Below, piece by piece: positions 24,794-35,612 of a DNA stretch of 64,000 nt; position 1 is the stretch's first letter, and every line of letters starts with the position of its first letter. Source of the stretch: Atherix ibis. Lineage: Eukaryota; Arthropoda; Insecta; Diptera; Athericidae. The notes beneath the pieces are model-generated. The model did no database searches. It had not been told where the DNA came from and saw nothing but the letters and a program-made list of their open reading frames with translations. The stretch is from NCBI GenBank assembly GCA_958298945.1, contig OY282606.1, positions 50,853,920-50,917,919 of the forward strand, in the 5' to 3' direction. The position numbers and the translations under genes were made by a program.

Positions 24794-25216
24794 CGTTAAT
24801 GAAAATGACCGTCACATTACAATCAATGGTTAACGCTACAGAGGCATGTTGCAGCGTTATTTCTTCGATCAATTGCATGGGCTGGACATCAGTGATATGT
24901 GGTTTCAACAAGACGGTGCTACATCCCACACAGCGGCAGAAACAATTGACTTGTTGAAGTCCAAGTTCGGTGAACGTTTTATATCGAGAAAAGGTCCTGT
25001 CGATTGGCCGCCGAGATCTTGTTATTTAACACCTATAGACTTTTTTCTATGGGGCTACGTTAAATCGATGGTCTATGCCAACAAGCCGGCGACGTTAGAG
25101 GACCTAAGAGCCAACATCGAACGAGAAATAGCGGCCATTCACGTCGAATTGTGTAGCCGAGTCATCGAAAATTGGCTTCAACGAATCGACCGCTGCAATC
25201 GTGCCCGTGGTGGACA
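24791..25216 (+). pseudogene. Family E-like transposase C-terminal fragment between two D ends
   Basis: The plus strand encodes the second half of a DDE_3-type Tc1/mariner-superfamily transposase: MLQRYFFDQLHGLDISDMWF, QQDGATSHTAAETIDLLKSK, FGERFISRKGPVDWPPRSC, DFFLWGYVKSMVYANKPAT and ENWLQRIDRCNRARGGH. The Asp of QQDGA and that of DFFLWG are the second and third catalytic residues, and both are intact. An in-frame stop after TING marks it as dead, and the front half is absent. Its last codons (RGGH) run straight into the TA and inner D terminus at 25217-25219. The related but distinct family E copy is at 47191. Confidence 0.88.
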
Positions 25217-25371
25217 TACCACCTTGATCAAAAAGTTCGTGGCGCTCCCATTGTTCCGATTTGAGTTCTGTTTTTTTTTTGTTAAGTTGGTACATCTGTT
25301 GTTGATATTCTCTCTAGCCAAGAGTACATCCATCTCTGTGTGTGTTGGCGATTTTTTACAATTTTAAAAAA

Positions 25372-26358
25372 ATGGATTTAAATTTGCAACAACGAACTTG
25401 TATTAAATTTTGCGTAAAAAATGGATTTAATGGTGCGCGAACGTTGGAAATGTTGGAAAAGTGTTTCGGCAACGATTCTCTAAAGAAAACGGTCATTTAC
25501 CAGTGGCACGAGCGGTTCAAAAGTGATCGTGAGTCAATCGAAGATGATGAACGCAGCGGCAGACCATCGACAACGGAAACCGACGAAAACATTGATAAAG
25601 TAAAAGAAATAACCGCAAATTAACCATCAGAGAGATAGCAGAGGACTTGAACATTGCCTATGGATCCGTCCAAGACAGATTTTGCTTAATGATTTGGGTT
25701 TTCGTCGTGTAGCAGTAAAGTTGGTGCCAAAAGACCTCAATTTCGATCCCACATTCATCAAAAGGATCATTACTGGAGACCAGACGTGGGTTTATGAGTA
25801 CGACACGCAATCCAGACATCAGGCAAGTGAATGGCGTTCACCAAATGAGCCGAGACCAAAAAAAAAACATGGATTATGGATTCCAACGGTGTAGTGCATC
25901 ATTAATTTTTGCCAGAAGGCCGGACAGTAAGCAAAGAGTATTATTTGGGCGTTATGAGACGTTCTGGCCGAAAGAGACCAGAATTGTGGGCAGATAACTC
26001 GTGGATTTTGCACCATGATAAAGCACCGTCGCACAGTGCCATCATCATTATTCGTATTTTTTTGACGAAAAATGCAACAAATACCATCCAACAACCACCG
26101 AATTCACCTGATTTGGCTCCCTGTGACTTCTTTCTGTTCAATCGAGTTAAAAAACCATTACGAGGAACGCGTTTCAACAGTCGAGAGGAAGTAATGGAAA
26201 AATCGCAGGAAGCACTGATGGACATACCGAAAACCGAATATAAAAAATGTTTCGAGGATTGGATCAAGCGCTGTCATAAGTGTGTTAAAGTCGATGGGGA
26301 TTACTTTGAAGTAGATGGGGATTACTTTGAAAGGGACAATATAGATTTAGATAAATAA
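25372..26358 (+). pseudogene. Family D mariner transposase, broken
   Basis: Starts at ATG 25372 (MDLNLQQRTCIKFCVKNGF). First HTH region: ARTLEMLEKCFGNDSLKKT, YQWHERFKSDRESIEDDERS, GRPSTTETDENIDKVKEI. A frameshift after ITAN leads into LTIREIAEDLNIAYGSVQ in another frame, then LNDLGFRRVAVKLVPKDLNF. A deletion brings this against DPTFIKRIITGDQTWVYEYD (first catalytic Asp kept). A second deletion after EPRPKKK removes the strand before PEGRTVSKEYYLGVMRR. The last part is open: KRPELWADNSWILHHDKAPS (second Asp), NSPDLAPCDFFLFNRVKKPL (third Asp), KKCFEDWIKRCHKCVKVDGD. The C-terminus has a 21-bp duplication giving VDGDYFE twice. All three catalytic Asp residues survive, but the frame does not. Confidence 0.9.
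26290..26331 (+). repeat. In-frame 21-bp tandem duplication at the D transposase C-terminus
   Basis: 26290-26310 and 26311-26331 differ by one base and each encode VDGDYFE, the conserved closing motif of this transposase group. Confidence 0.9.
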
Positions 26359-26411
26359 ACTTGTATTTTTAATTTTCTGAATAAATTCCGGTAACTTTTT
26401 GATCAAGGTGG

Positions 26412-28462
26412 TAAAACGGTTATAGTTTTAAACATTTAAAATTCAGTTTGAATATCTGTTTTTTATTAAATTTTCGCTTATATTATACTTGCATAATGTA
26501 AATTATATGTTAACGTTAACAAAAGATTTATGAATGCTAGATCCTTGAACCTTGAAAAACCAACAATTGTGGAATACATTAATTTTCTTTCAGTTTTATA
26601 AATTTCCATAGATAAATTTTTTGCAAGTGGAAAATGTCCGAGTAAATTGGCTTTAAGCCTGCTTCTCCATTCAATTTGATTGGTTAGGATTCGGAAGGCA
26701 AGGAATAAGTATAAATTTATGGTTTAGGGTTTTCTTTTTGAGAGGAAAGAACCAAATTAAGTAAAAATGAAATTAAAGAAAATTTGTTGTGAAAAGAATT
26801 TTTATTTAAAAAAAAAAAAGGAGTGAATAGTGATTAATTTTTTAATGGTGGCATATAATCGAAGTTAAAGCGAATTAGGATAACTCCTACTGTGAAGTGT
26901 ATATAGCATTTGGATTGTATGTGAAAAAAAGATTTTAAAAAATTCAGTGCTATTCCAAAAAAATTGCAAAAAAAAAACCAATACAAACTAACTTGTTAAG
27001 GACAATAAATTCCCGGAAACAGAAACGGAATAAGAAAAACTGAAGAAAAAATCCAATAGAAGGGATTAGCTCTGATCCTAAAAAAAAATATATATTGTAT
27101 ATAAAAGAAGCAACAGTATTCGAAGCTTTTTGAGGGCATGTAAGAGGAAAATCAGAGAACCGAAATATCAATGAAGACTCGTGGTTCATTCATCTCATAC
27201 CCTCCAATCTGCTCTCTATCCCTTTATTCTAAACTAGAACAAACCAATCCCATCCCCTACCTTATCAATCTTTTCATACTTTTTCACGATAGAATTTACA
27301 GGGCGGTTTGATTTGGGATAAACGCGATATAAATATGTAACGGCACGTTAAGCTGGTAAGATGGATTTTTATCAATATAAATTGCCAAAGTACGTACAGA
27401 ATTGCACATAGATACATACATTCAGATAAGCAGATAAATCGCAATACAAATACAGCATCTATTACGAATATGGAAAAACGAATGCGGATGCCAATTCGTT
27501 ACTGAATTCAAATCCAACTCCGACTCCAAAATAACAGCTCAGTCCGGGTAAGAAATCTTCTATTGTTCTGTAAAAAAGTATACTGTACGATCATAGATAA
27601 AAATCCACAGGCATTAACACATATACGGGCTACACACACACACAGACAAAAAATCAAGGGATGGAAATTACGGAGGCGATTCCTCTCTGGTTTCTATTGT
27701 ATGATATGAGAAAATATTTTTGCACCCATATTCGAATATTTATTTTTTTCACAAGCTAGTTTGCTTTTCATCTGAACAAACTCTTCAGTAAAATGTGAAA
27801 ACTTAGAGAAATAGAGAATTTCAGTATCATTTACTAAGCCCAGCTTCAACCCTTCTCATCCTAAACAAAATCTTCCTGTTTCAGGAGTCTAGATTTCCAT
27901 GAAAAAGAAAAATGGCGCAGAATATAACTTAAAAGAAAAAAATATTTACCAAATTTTTCCGCTATTATTTAGGTTATTCTTTTTTCTCTTGCTATATCGA
28001 TGAATTAACAAAAACAGCAGCCTTAACAGTCCTTATCTATAAAATAGTTTATCATCCAAGTTTGTTATTGAATTCGATTCTAAGAGAACATATACCACAT
28101 AACAACAACAACTGTCGTTTCTCCTTTCCATGTTTAAATGGTTTTTGTAGCTCTTTTTAGTTCATTTTGTTTAATAATTTTCCATTCTATAGTATTTGGA
28201 TTTTATTATTCTCTATAAAAATCTGAATAAAAATTATTACAAAATAATATCAATAAACAGTCAATCAAATGTGATTATTATGAACTTCGATAATCGTTTA
28301 TGTTATATTTACGATCGACCATGAATGTACGAGTACACATAGTTCAGTAGAAATGAGTGGGAATAAAATGAAATTTAATGAAGTTTGTCCTGTTGCTGTT
28401 GTAATGCTTTATATTTATAGGTTACAGAATCTGATATAATAATGAGTAGATTTAAAATATAT
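26412..28462. other. AT-rich spacer, no supported gene
   Basis: About 2 kb. Around 27380-27660 it is less AT-biased, with repeated ataca/cagata words and an (AC)n run near 27635-27648. I see no ORF or transposon ends. Confidence 0.6.
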
Positions 28463-28479
28463 TTGGGTTGTTCGGAAAG

Positions 28480-29238
28480 TAATTTCGTTTGCTGATGATG
28501 AAGTCACATTAATTGATGCAAACACGTGGGAGTGCTGAGAGATTAAATTTATCGAATTTGATCGTTCAAAAAAAATTAAATTTATCGAATTCGATGCTTC
28601 TCAAACGCCCAGAAAATGATCCATTTTTGAACGGTATCATCACTGGGGACTAGAAATGGGTTGTCTACAACAATGTTAAGTGCAAAAGATCCTGGAGTAG
28701 AAAAGATGAACCTGATCAAAGCACTTTGAAAGCTAATATTTATCAAAAAAAGGTTATGCTATCTTTTTGGTGGGATTTCAAAGAAATCGTTTATTTTGAG
28801 CTTTTACCGAGCAACACAAGTGATCAATTCTGAAGTGTACTGTCATCAGTTGGACAAATTGAATGATTTGGTCAATAGAAACGATATAGTGTTCCGTCAG
28901 GAAAGGTATAGTGTTCCAACACTTAAAGAAAAAAGGCCAGAATTGGTCAGTAGGAAAGGGATAGTGTTCCAACCGGATAATGCGAAACCACATACAAGTT
29001 TGGGATATACTGCCATATCCACCAACTCTATAGACCTACCATCCTCCAATTATCATTTGCTCCAGTCTCTAGAAAATTTTTTAGATGGCAAAACTTTTAA
29101 TTCAAATGAGGAGCTGAAAAATCACTTGGATCAGTTTATTGCAAGCAAAGAACAAATATTTTATGAGCATAGAATCATGCTACTCCCAGAAAGATGGTAA
29201 AGGGTATTGAATCAGACTGGACAATATTTAATTGAATA
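28480..29238 (+). pseudogene. Family C mariner transposase, broken
   Basis: The HTH N-terminus is largely missing. What remains starts near AERLNLSNL, then LLKRPENDPFLNGIITGD (first catalytic Asp, followed directly by a TAG where Glu is expected), KWVVYNNVKCKRSWSRKDEP, KKVMLSFWWDFKEIVYFELL, EVYCHQLDKLNDLVNRND, LKEKRPELVSRKGIVFQPDN (second Asp kept), SSNYHLLQSLENFLDGKTF (third Asp changed to Asn), and a C-terminus LLPERWQRVLNQTGQYLIE. A duplicated stretch gives two versions of the RKGIVFQ segment. The WWD, SDYHL-like and LPERW motifs place it in the mellifera/cecropia side of mariner. It is inactive. Confidence 0.85.
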
Positions 29239-29278
29239 AAATATTAATTCACTATAAAAAAATCGTCTTCCATTTTTA

Positions 29279-29837
29279 CCAGATATATAAGCTTAAATTC
29301 GCTGTTTGGTCATAGATGGCGTGAGTGAGCGTATTAAGCTACCATGGGCACGCCATACTTTTTTTATGAGTTTGACATCTGTCAACATTAAGCAGACCAC
29401 ACTGTTAGAAATTTCGTACAGCAACATACATTTTCCCTTTGGTAATCATGTTTAGTTTTGTGCCAGAAAAAGAGCATATGCGGGAAGCTCTGATTTTCTG
29501 CTTCAATTTGAAGAAATCGGTTGACGAATCACATCGAATGCTTATGAAGGCCTATAGTGACAGTGCTTTATCGAAAACAATGTGCCGAGATTGGTTTCGT
29601 CGGTTCAAAGACGGCTATTTTGACTTGTGGGACAAGAAGACGATACCCTATCGCAAAAAATGCTCGCGGAGCAATTGGGTGTTATTCAACCAGACATTTC
29701 CATGAGTGTGCGTGCCATGAGGAACATTGAAAAGATCTAGCGAGGGCAACTACTTTGAATAAATTTGCTTTTGCTTTCTATGAAAAAAACATGTGTTTTT
29801 TTTCGATTAAAAAACAGCGGATTTAAGTTTATAAAAA
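29279..29837 (+). mobile_element. Family A mariner, 559-bp deletion derivative nested in family C
   Basis: Starts ccagatatataagcttaaat at 29279 after TA 29277-29278 and ends ...gcggatttaagttta just before ta at about 29836-29838. The transposase ORF starts at ATG 29448 (MFSFVPEKEHMREALIF), runs through CRDWFRRFKDGYFDLWDKK, then a deletion and a frameshift lead to IPYRKKCSRSNW. A second deletion, from the middle of the gene to the last codons (SEGNYFE before TAA), removes the whole catalytic core. This is a typical non-autonomous mariner. Confidence 0.9.
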
Positions 29838-29857
29838 AAACTTTCCGAACAACCCAA

Positions 29858-30251
29858 TAAATATTTACTAATCTATTGTTCTAAGAAACCAAAAAAAATT
29901 GTTTATCTAAAATTTTTTTATAAAAGTAGACCATAAGCTTATCATACTAATTTTGGATGCTATGTTTTTTAGCTGCACATGGATTGCAATTAGCTAATCT
30001 GGGTAAATACCAATAGATCCGTAATTTCATTTTTGGTACTTTCTATTTTTATGTTTGTGATAATTTGAATTTTAATTTCCTTAGTTATACTTTTCATTTA
30101 TTCTATAATCACAGCTTATCTTCCGAAGGCTTTTCGGGAATAGTGGTGATGTAAGATAAATATTTGTAGGCAAAATAAGCTTTTTTAATACAATTTTATC
30201 CGGTTTCATTTTTAACTTTTAATTTATTTTCACATAAGCTAATAAATGAAA
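29858..30251. other. AT-rich spacer
   Basis: About 390 bases between the C element and the next B copy. Nothing recognisable. Confidence 0.6.
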
Positions 30252-31131
30252 CGAGGTTTGTTCAAAAATTATCACGAATTATGTGTTTTTTTCAAAAATT
30301 ATTTATTTATTCATCCCCCTTCAAAGTAATCCCCACCAGATAAAATCCACTTGTGCCAACGTTTTTTCCAATCCTCGAAGCACTTTAAAAAATAATTTTT
30401 TGTGATTTTGTTCAGCTCCTCCTGCGATGCCGTCTATATCTCCCCAATCGTAGCGTAGCGTCCTCCTTTCATGGGGCTCTTCAGTTTCGGGGAACAAGAA
30501 AAAGTCACAGGGGGCCAGATCTGGGGCAAAAGCCAATTTTTGTTCTTTCACAAATCCGAGCGTTTCTGGCAGATTGCTACGCGCAACTTGCGCATAACTT
30601 GCAGGAAATATTGACCGTTCTACCCTGTGTCAAGAATTCATGATGCACCACGCCTCTGTAATCGAAGAAAACTGTAAGCAAAACCTTCACATTTAACCGA
30701 ACTTGGCGCGCTTTTTTCGGTCTTGGCTCGTGCGGCAGCTTTCATTGGAATGATTGAGCTTTAGTTCCAACGTCATAACCATAATCCCATGATTTGTCAC
30801 CAATTATGACCCTCTGGAGCAAATTCGGTTCATCGCGGACAAAGTCCAACAGCTCCGTAACAATGTAATGCGAAAAATTCACGAATTTTGTGGTGTTATG
30901 TTGGTACTCATGTCTCTTATTTTTGCTGACAAGTTCGGCAAAAATCGAAGACGAGCCAAAACACGTGCAAGCAAAGCACCTGTCAAAAATTAACTGAATA
31001 TTCAAAATGGCCGAACTTGTCAGCAAAAGTAAGAGACATGAGTACCAACATAACACCACAAAATTCGTGAAAATCGAATATACGTAACCCGCGAAAATTC
31101 AAAATTCGCGATAGTTTGTGAACAGACCTCG
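30252..31131 (-). mobile_element. Family B mariner with an internal 5'-UTR fold-back
   Basis: Left end cgaggtttgttcaaaaatta at 30252. Right end tttgtgaacagacctc then g, ending 31131 (TA 31132-31133). The minus-strand coding remnant, from C- to N-terminal, includes KKLFFKVLRGLEK, CDFFLFPETEEP, then, after a deletion of the second-Asp region, ILDTG-type sequence, SSLPHEPRPKKRAK, TGDKSWDYGYDVGTKAQ (first Asp kept) and the ELLDFVRDEPNLLQRV helix. At 30885-30941 a 57-bp piece of the 5' UTR lies in the plus orientation, facing its own reverse complement at 31014-31070. The N-terminal HTH region is absent. Confidence 0.88.
30885..31070. repeat. 57-bp inverted repeat inside the B copy
   Basis: The left arm (ttttgtggtgttatgttggt ... 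ttttgctgacaagttcggc) pairs with the right arm (ccgaacttgtcagcaaaag ... accaacataacaccacaaaa). The two arms share substitutions not seen in other B copies (cagcaaaa for ggcataag, acaccacaaaattcg for acgccacaaaaaatcg). About 70 bases lie between them. Confidence 0.88.
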
Positions 31132-34100
31132 TATAGGAACATGATCTCATTTGTGGGTTATTTAAAATTAGTCATTAGCATTAGAATATTATTGATGATA
31201 AATAGAATTATTTCAGAATAGAACTAATTCCATTAAAAAGTAAAAGCGTAGGTGTCGGAAAAGAGATTGAATGTTAATAGGAAAATATATTAACTTATTC
31301 TAAATCCTTAATTTATAATAAAGCATTTTATATTATTAACACCTGCGATTGCTTTGAAATTTCCTAATGAGTCTATTCAATATTTTCCAAATTTAGGCCA
31401 AAAAATTATTAAGTGAATTATTAACTTATATATCGTCACGTGAATATGAGAGATTTATAAAAGTGTGAAATGATACTCATCGATTGCGTAATGGGTATTT
31501 GGAGTATAAAAAATAGTACAGAAAGTTAACATTTTGCTTTTGTACAATGTACGGTGATATTAAAAAATGGCAAAGAGACGATAGTAAACTGGGAACAAGA
31601 ACCATCCAAGTATGCCACAGAGATAGGAATCAAAGGTGAAAAGGAGCGACGGTTGGAACTGTTGTGTTCGTGTTGCAGAATAACGTGGATAAATGTATAA
31701 ATAGTTCGATATCGGGAACAACTCAATTCGATAATAATATATGGCGGAATCGTTTACACCGAATCATAAATCATAACCCCTTTGTCGCTGTGTAAAGATT
31801 TCGAAAAGACATTGGATATTTGATAGGTACGGGGAGAGTTGGTACTGTGGGCGCAGAGAAACTATATATGAGCACATCCCAGTTTCTGCAGCACTGGCAG
31901 GCTACGTTTTGGCTACCATGGTGATCAGTGCCTTAAACTCGAAGTGGAGACCAAGAAGTTGACTTTTCACCCAGTCAGAGACTAGAATATAGAAGAGAAT
32001 GTATACGAGTAAACGGCTACAAGCTATGAGTCGTACGGACCAAACTGTCTCAATTTTCCAAAGATGTTGTTATAGCGACTTTCAAAAGAGCTGAAGTTTA
32101 CGGAGGGAGTGTATCACTGTTCAAAACTGTAATCGTAGAATAGTCTCTTACGCGGCTATAGTGATATGGGATACATGCGTTGATACTTAAGAACATGGCG
32201 CGTACATGGTACCATGTCAGTTGATATGACGAAACCGTATCCCAACAGGGTTCTTAGCCAATATGGTCTCAGAATGACCGATCCGTGGAGTCGTGTGGAG
32301 CTCCGCACACTATGTTGTTACGTCGTGGGCTAAAGTCGCGAGATGAAATCGATTTCAGTGCGGAGCATAAGTATGAATCTATGAAGCTATAACGCTCGAA
32401 ATGAAACCTGACTTCAATTATTAAAGGTGACTAGGTGAGTTTTCATTATTCCGAAGAGAATTTTGTATTTCCTTGCTAAGTATTGCTCTGGACAGTTGGA
32501 ACGATATAGAACTTACTTGGATTCATAGTCGATCTGTTTGGTAAAAACAAAAATCTTGAATGAATGAATGGAAATACACGATAAACAACGGACTTTGAGA
32601 ATAAGATTGAATGCGACGAGTTCACTTGCAACGAGTTGTTTTGCATCTCTGGTCATTGTAGATATTTATGAATAAAACACAGCTACGGAAAGGGTAAATC
32701 CTTCCAAAGTGCATACCACCTGCCTAACTAACTTCTTACGTATACTCGTGTCTGCGTTCTTTTCTGTCAATTTACTTACTCGTCTTCCCCACTGGCTCAT
32801 TTTCCTTTCATCTGATTTCTTGTCTACCTTTAAGATCGCATACGTGTAGCCAACGGATATTTAGCATCAGGCAGGTTTTTAGATGAGGAAAGATGGTCTT
32901 GACTTGAAATCACATTGATTTATGAATTGGTCCAGGCGTTTTTTGTGATTTCATTGCGAATTTCTGAATAATGTACATCGAGTATTAGACATGGTCGATA
33001 TTTTTATCTTGTTATAACCCCCCTTTTGCCTAAAGATATGCTCCATATAAACGTTCGTAGAAGGGAAAAAGGATAATTATATTTTTTTTTAATTTTTCTG
33101 CCCTTATCTTTATTGAAAGTGGAAAATATGATGAAATTTTTAGGTTTTTTTTTACAAATTTGGGTTCTACTTTTTGAGCCACATAATATTTTCGATTTTT
33201 TTTTGCCTTCGTTGAGTTTTATTATTTCTTAGGTAATTTTTGTTTCTTTAAGGCAAGGATTTTTTGAATTTCTTTTACTCTATTAGTTGCTATCGAAATA
33301 AATCACTACAAAATGATTGCTAACACAATGAAGGTAAATAGCAAACATTAGGTTTAGGTATTCATGAGAAGAAACTCTGAAGAAATTGGAAATATTACCC
33401 AATTACTGTTATAGAAAATTTTCGAAGAAATTGTGTCCTTGAATTCTGACCAAACCTGCCGCCAAATATTTCACTTGTTTTGACAACTTTTCTGAAAACT
33501 CCGTAAGAAAAAATAGTTGTTTTTTTTTAGAAATAGAGTAGACAAATAGAACAATTTTGCATTATGTGTTGCTAAAATATCTGATTTGCCAAGGTTACGT
33601 AACCAAAAGAAAATTTTTAAGGTAATGTAACGGTATTTCAAAGGTTAAAAATAATTGTAACAGTAAAAGTGCATCCTTGGAAATTTACTTTTTTTTGTTG
33701 AAAAAGGTCAGCTATCGTCAACTATTTAAGAAAATCTAGATAAAAGTAAAAATGGCTAAATCTGAAAAAGAAATTGAAAGAGATTACATTAAAATTGCCG
33801 AAATGGCATCTTCGCTTACCTATATTTTATTACCTACTCAGTTGTTATATAATAGGCTGTGGAAACATGTAAAATTTATGCAGGTGGTTAGCATAATTGG
33901 TAGAAATATGAACCAGTTGGGGGTTGACTATTATGTGTACATGCACTATGGATAATCATCACAATTGCTGCTCTAGTTTAAATCGAGGTCATAAACATGG
34001 GTGCTCATAAAAATGATTGTTTACAGAAATAGTTAAAAGGTGCTAAACCGTGTATAAGTCTTTTATGGCCAAGCACTTGTCTCTGCAGTTAATCGACTAG

Positions 34101-34783
34101 AAAAATGTGCATTACAGGATAATTTTTGAAAGGAAAGATATTAGAGCGTTCAATATCTTGGGAAGCTATGTTACACAATAATGGTAAGTTTTCGGTTTAC
34201 TTCAAAATCTAGTATTTCCGTATTTCGGTTTCGTTTTTATAATTTCAAATTTGCGTTAAGTATGATTTGTCGTATGGTTTTATTGTTTTATACTCCAATT
34301 CACTATTTTGCCGATGACAGTACTCTTTGTTTTTTGTACTCATTTTCTGACGAATACAATTTGTATAACTGAAACCAAAAATAATTACACTCTTGGTATT
34401 TGTATAAATGATAGCCTCGGTTGGATAGATCAAATATTTAATATTACCAAAAATGCAGTTTTTTAATAAATGTACACTCCTGACATTAATATGATACACG
34501 GCATAACATATTCGCCACAAGTTGGAATATAATTCTCATATTAGATAGGACAAAAATCCAAGCAATTAAACTACAATAATACGTATAGGTGACAAAAATA
34601 TTACGAACTTATTAGGCTCATTAGATCACCACTGCAATATCGCCTGTTTTTTTTCCTATTTTATCGATTTTTCTTTAACCAGTGTTTTCGTAAACAGTCT
34701 AGTTGCATTTCATCCCTTCAATTATTACATCATAAAACTTGTTTCAGATTACCTTGAATGGCCTTTTCGAAAGTACTGTAATA
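31132..34783. other. Long spacer, no supported gene
   Basis: About 3.65 kb. 31500-33060 has a noticeably higher GC content than its surroundings but is full of stops in all frames, with no RT, transposase or gag motif I can see. It might be an old, unrecognisable repeat or conserved non-coding DNA. A 67-codon frame at 33752-33955 is listed separately. Confidence 0.5.
33752..33955 (+). CDS. Unassigned small ORF
   Basis: A 67-residue frame starting MAKSEKEIERDYIKIAEMAS in an aaaaATGGC context. It has an amphipathic charged start, then a more hydrophobic middle (LTYILLPTQLLYNRLW), and ends YVYMHYG. I do not recognise it. The start context and balanced amino-acid use are better than those of most chance ORFs nearby. 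It could equally be a relic exon or random. Confidence 0.2.
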   Translation: MAKSEKEIERDYIKIAEMASSLTYILLPTQLLYNRLWKHVKFMQVVSIIGRNMNQLGVDYYVYMHYG

Positions 34784-34867
34784 CGAGGTCTGTTCAAAAA
34801 GTATCGCGAATTTTGGGTTTTTTTTCAAAAATTATTTATTTTATTATGAATATCTATTTTGTCCCCT

Positions 34868-35512
34868 TCAAAGTAATTCCCACCAGATATTATCCACTTT
34901 TTTCCAATCGTCGAAGCATTTCAAAAAATCATTTTTTGTCATCATGTTCAGCTCCTCCTTCGATGCCATCTTTTTCTCCTCAATCGTAGCGTAGCGTCGT
35001 CTTTTCATGGGGCTCTCCAGTTTCGGGAACAAGAAAAAGTCACAGGAGGTCGGCCTTGGGGAATACGGTGGCTGCGGCATTATTAGTGTGTTGTTTTTGG
35101 CAAAAAATTCGCGCACAAGCAACGATGCGTGAGCAGGGGCCCTATCATGGTGCAAAAGCCAATTTTTGTTCTTCCACAAATCCGGGTGTTTCTGGCGGAT
35201 TGCTTCACGCAACTTGCGCATAACTTGCAGGTAATATTCCTTATTGACCGTTCTACCCTGTGACAAGAACTTATGATGCACCACTCCCCTGCAATCGAAG
35301 AAAACTTTAAGCAAATCCTTCACATTCGACCGAACTTGGGGCGCTTTTTTCGATCTTGGCTCGTGCGGCAACTTCCATTGGGATAATTGAGTTTTGATTT
35401 CCACATCATAACCATAAACCCATGATGACCCTCTGGAGCAAATTTGGGTCATCGCGGACAGAGTCCAACAGCTCCGTAGCAATGTTAATGCGGTGCTGTT
35501 TTTGGTCGAATA
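34868..35512 (-). pseudogene. Family B transposase catalytic-domain remnant
   Basis: The HTH domain is lost to the 5' UTR junction. The start of the remnant (KQHRINIATELLDSVRDDP) is out of frame with the rest. From about 35430 downward the frame is open for some 180 codons: SWVYGYDVEIKTQLSQWKLP, VFFDCRGVVHHKFLSQGRTV, NKEYYLQVMRKLREAIRQKH, NWLLHHDRAPAHASLLVREF (second Asp kept), SCDFFLFPKLESPMKRRRYA (third Asp kept), DFLKCFDDWKK. The first-Asp motif TGDE is missing between LLQRV and SWVYG. The long open frame suggests a fairly recent copy. Confidence 0.87.
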
Positions 35513-35584
35513 TGGGCAAAATTCGAAGACGAGCCAAAATACGTGCAAGCAAAGCAGCTGTCAAAAATTAACTGAACATTCGAA

Positions 35585-35612
35585 ATGTTGGTACTCACAT
35601 GAGTACCAACAT
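35585..35612. repeat. 13-bp perfect palindrome in the 5' UTR of the B copy
   Basis: atgttggtactca (35585-35597) and tgagtaccaacat (35600-35612) are exact reverse complements with a 2-base loop. In other B copies the left arm is not there; ggccgaacttgtcggcataa-type sequence occupies the place. The left arm is therefore a new inverted copy of the adjacent UTR. Confidence 0.9.

Larger units (their letters stand above)
25219..26411 (+). mobile_element. Family D mariner
   Basis: Terminal repeats ccaccttgatcaaaaagttc (25219, TA 25217-25218) and, inverted, aactttttgatcaaggtgg ending at 26411 (TA 26412-26413), 1193 bp. It belongs to the same broad transposase group as family B but has different termini. 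Together with 24681-25216 it forms a 1731-bp unit that is itself bounded by a D 5' end, a D 3' end and TA dinucleotides. Confidence 0.92.
28463..29857 (+). mobile_element. Family C (mellifera-type) mariner with a nested family A copy
   Basis: 5' terminus ttgggttgttcggaaagtaa at 28463. 3' terminus actttccgaacaacccaa ending at 29857. A family A element (29279-29837) sits in its 3' UTR. The 3' terminal repeat lacks the cgaaatta segment present in the other C copy. Within the 5' part of the coding region ttaaatttatcgaatt occurs twice about 37 bases apart, a short tandem duplication. Confidence 0.88.

Noticed and set aside
31500..33060. A hidden gene in the higher-GC block
   Set aside because: All frames are interrupted by frequent stops and I found no exon with matching splice sites. 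Left as unassigned spacer.
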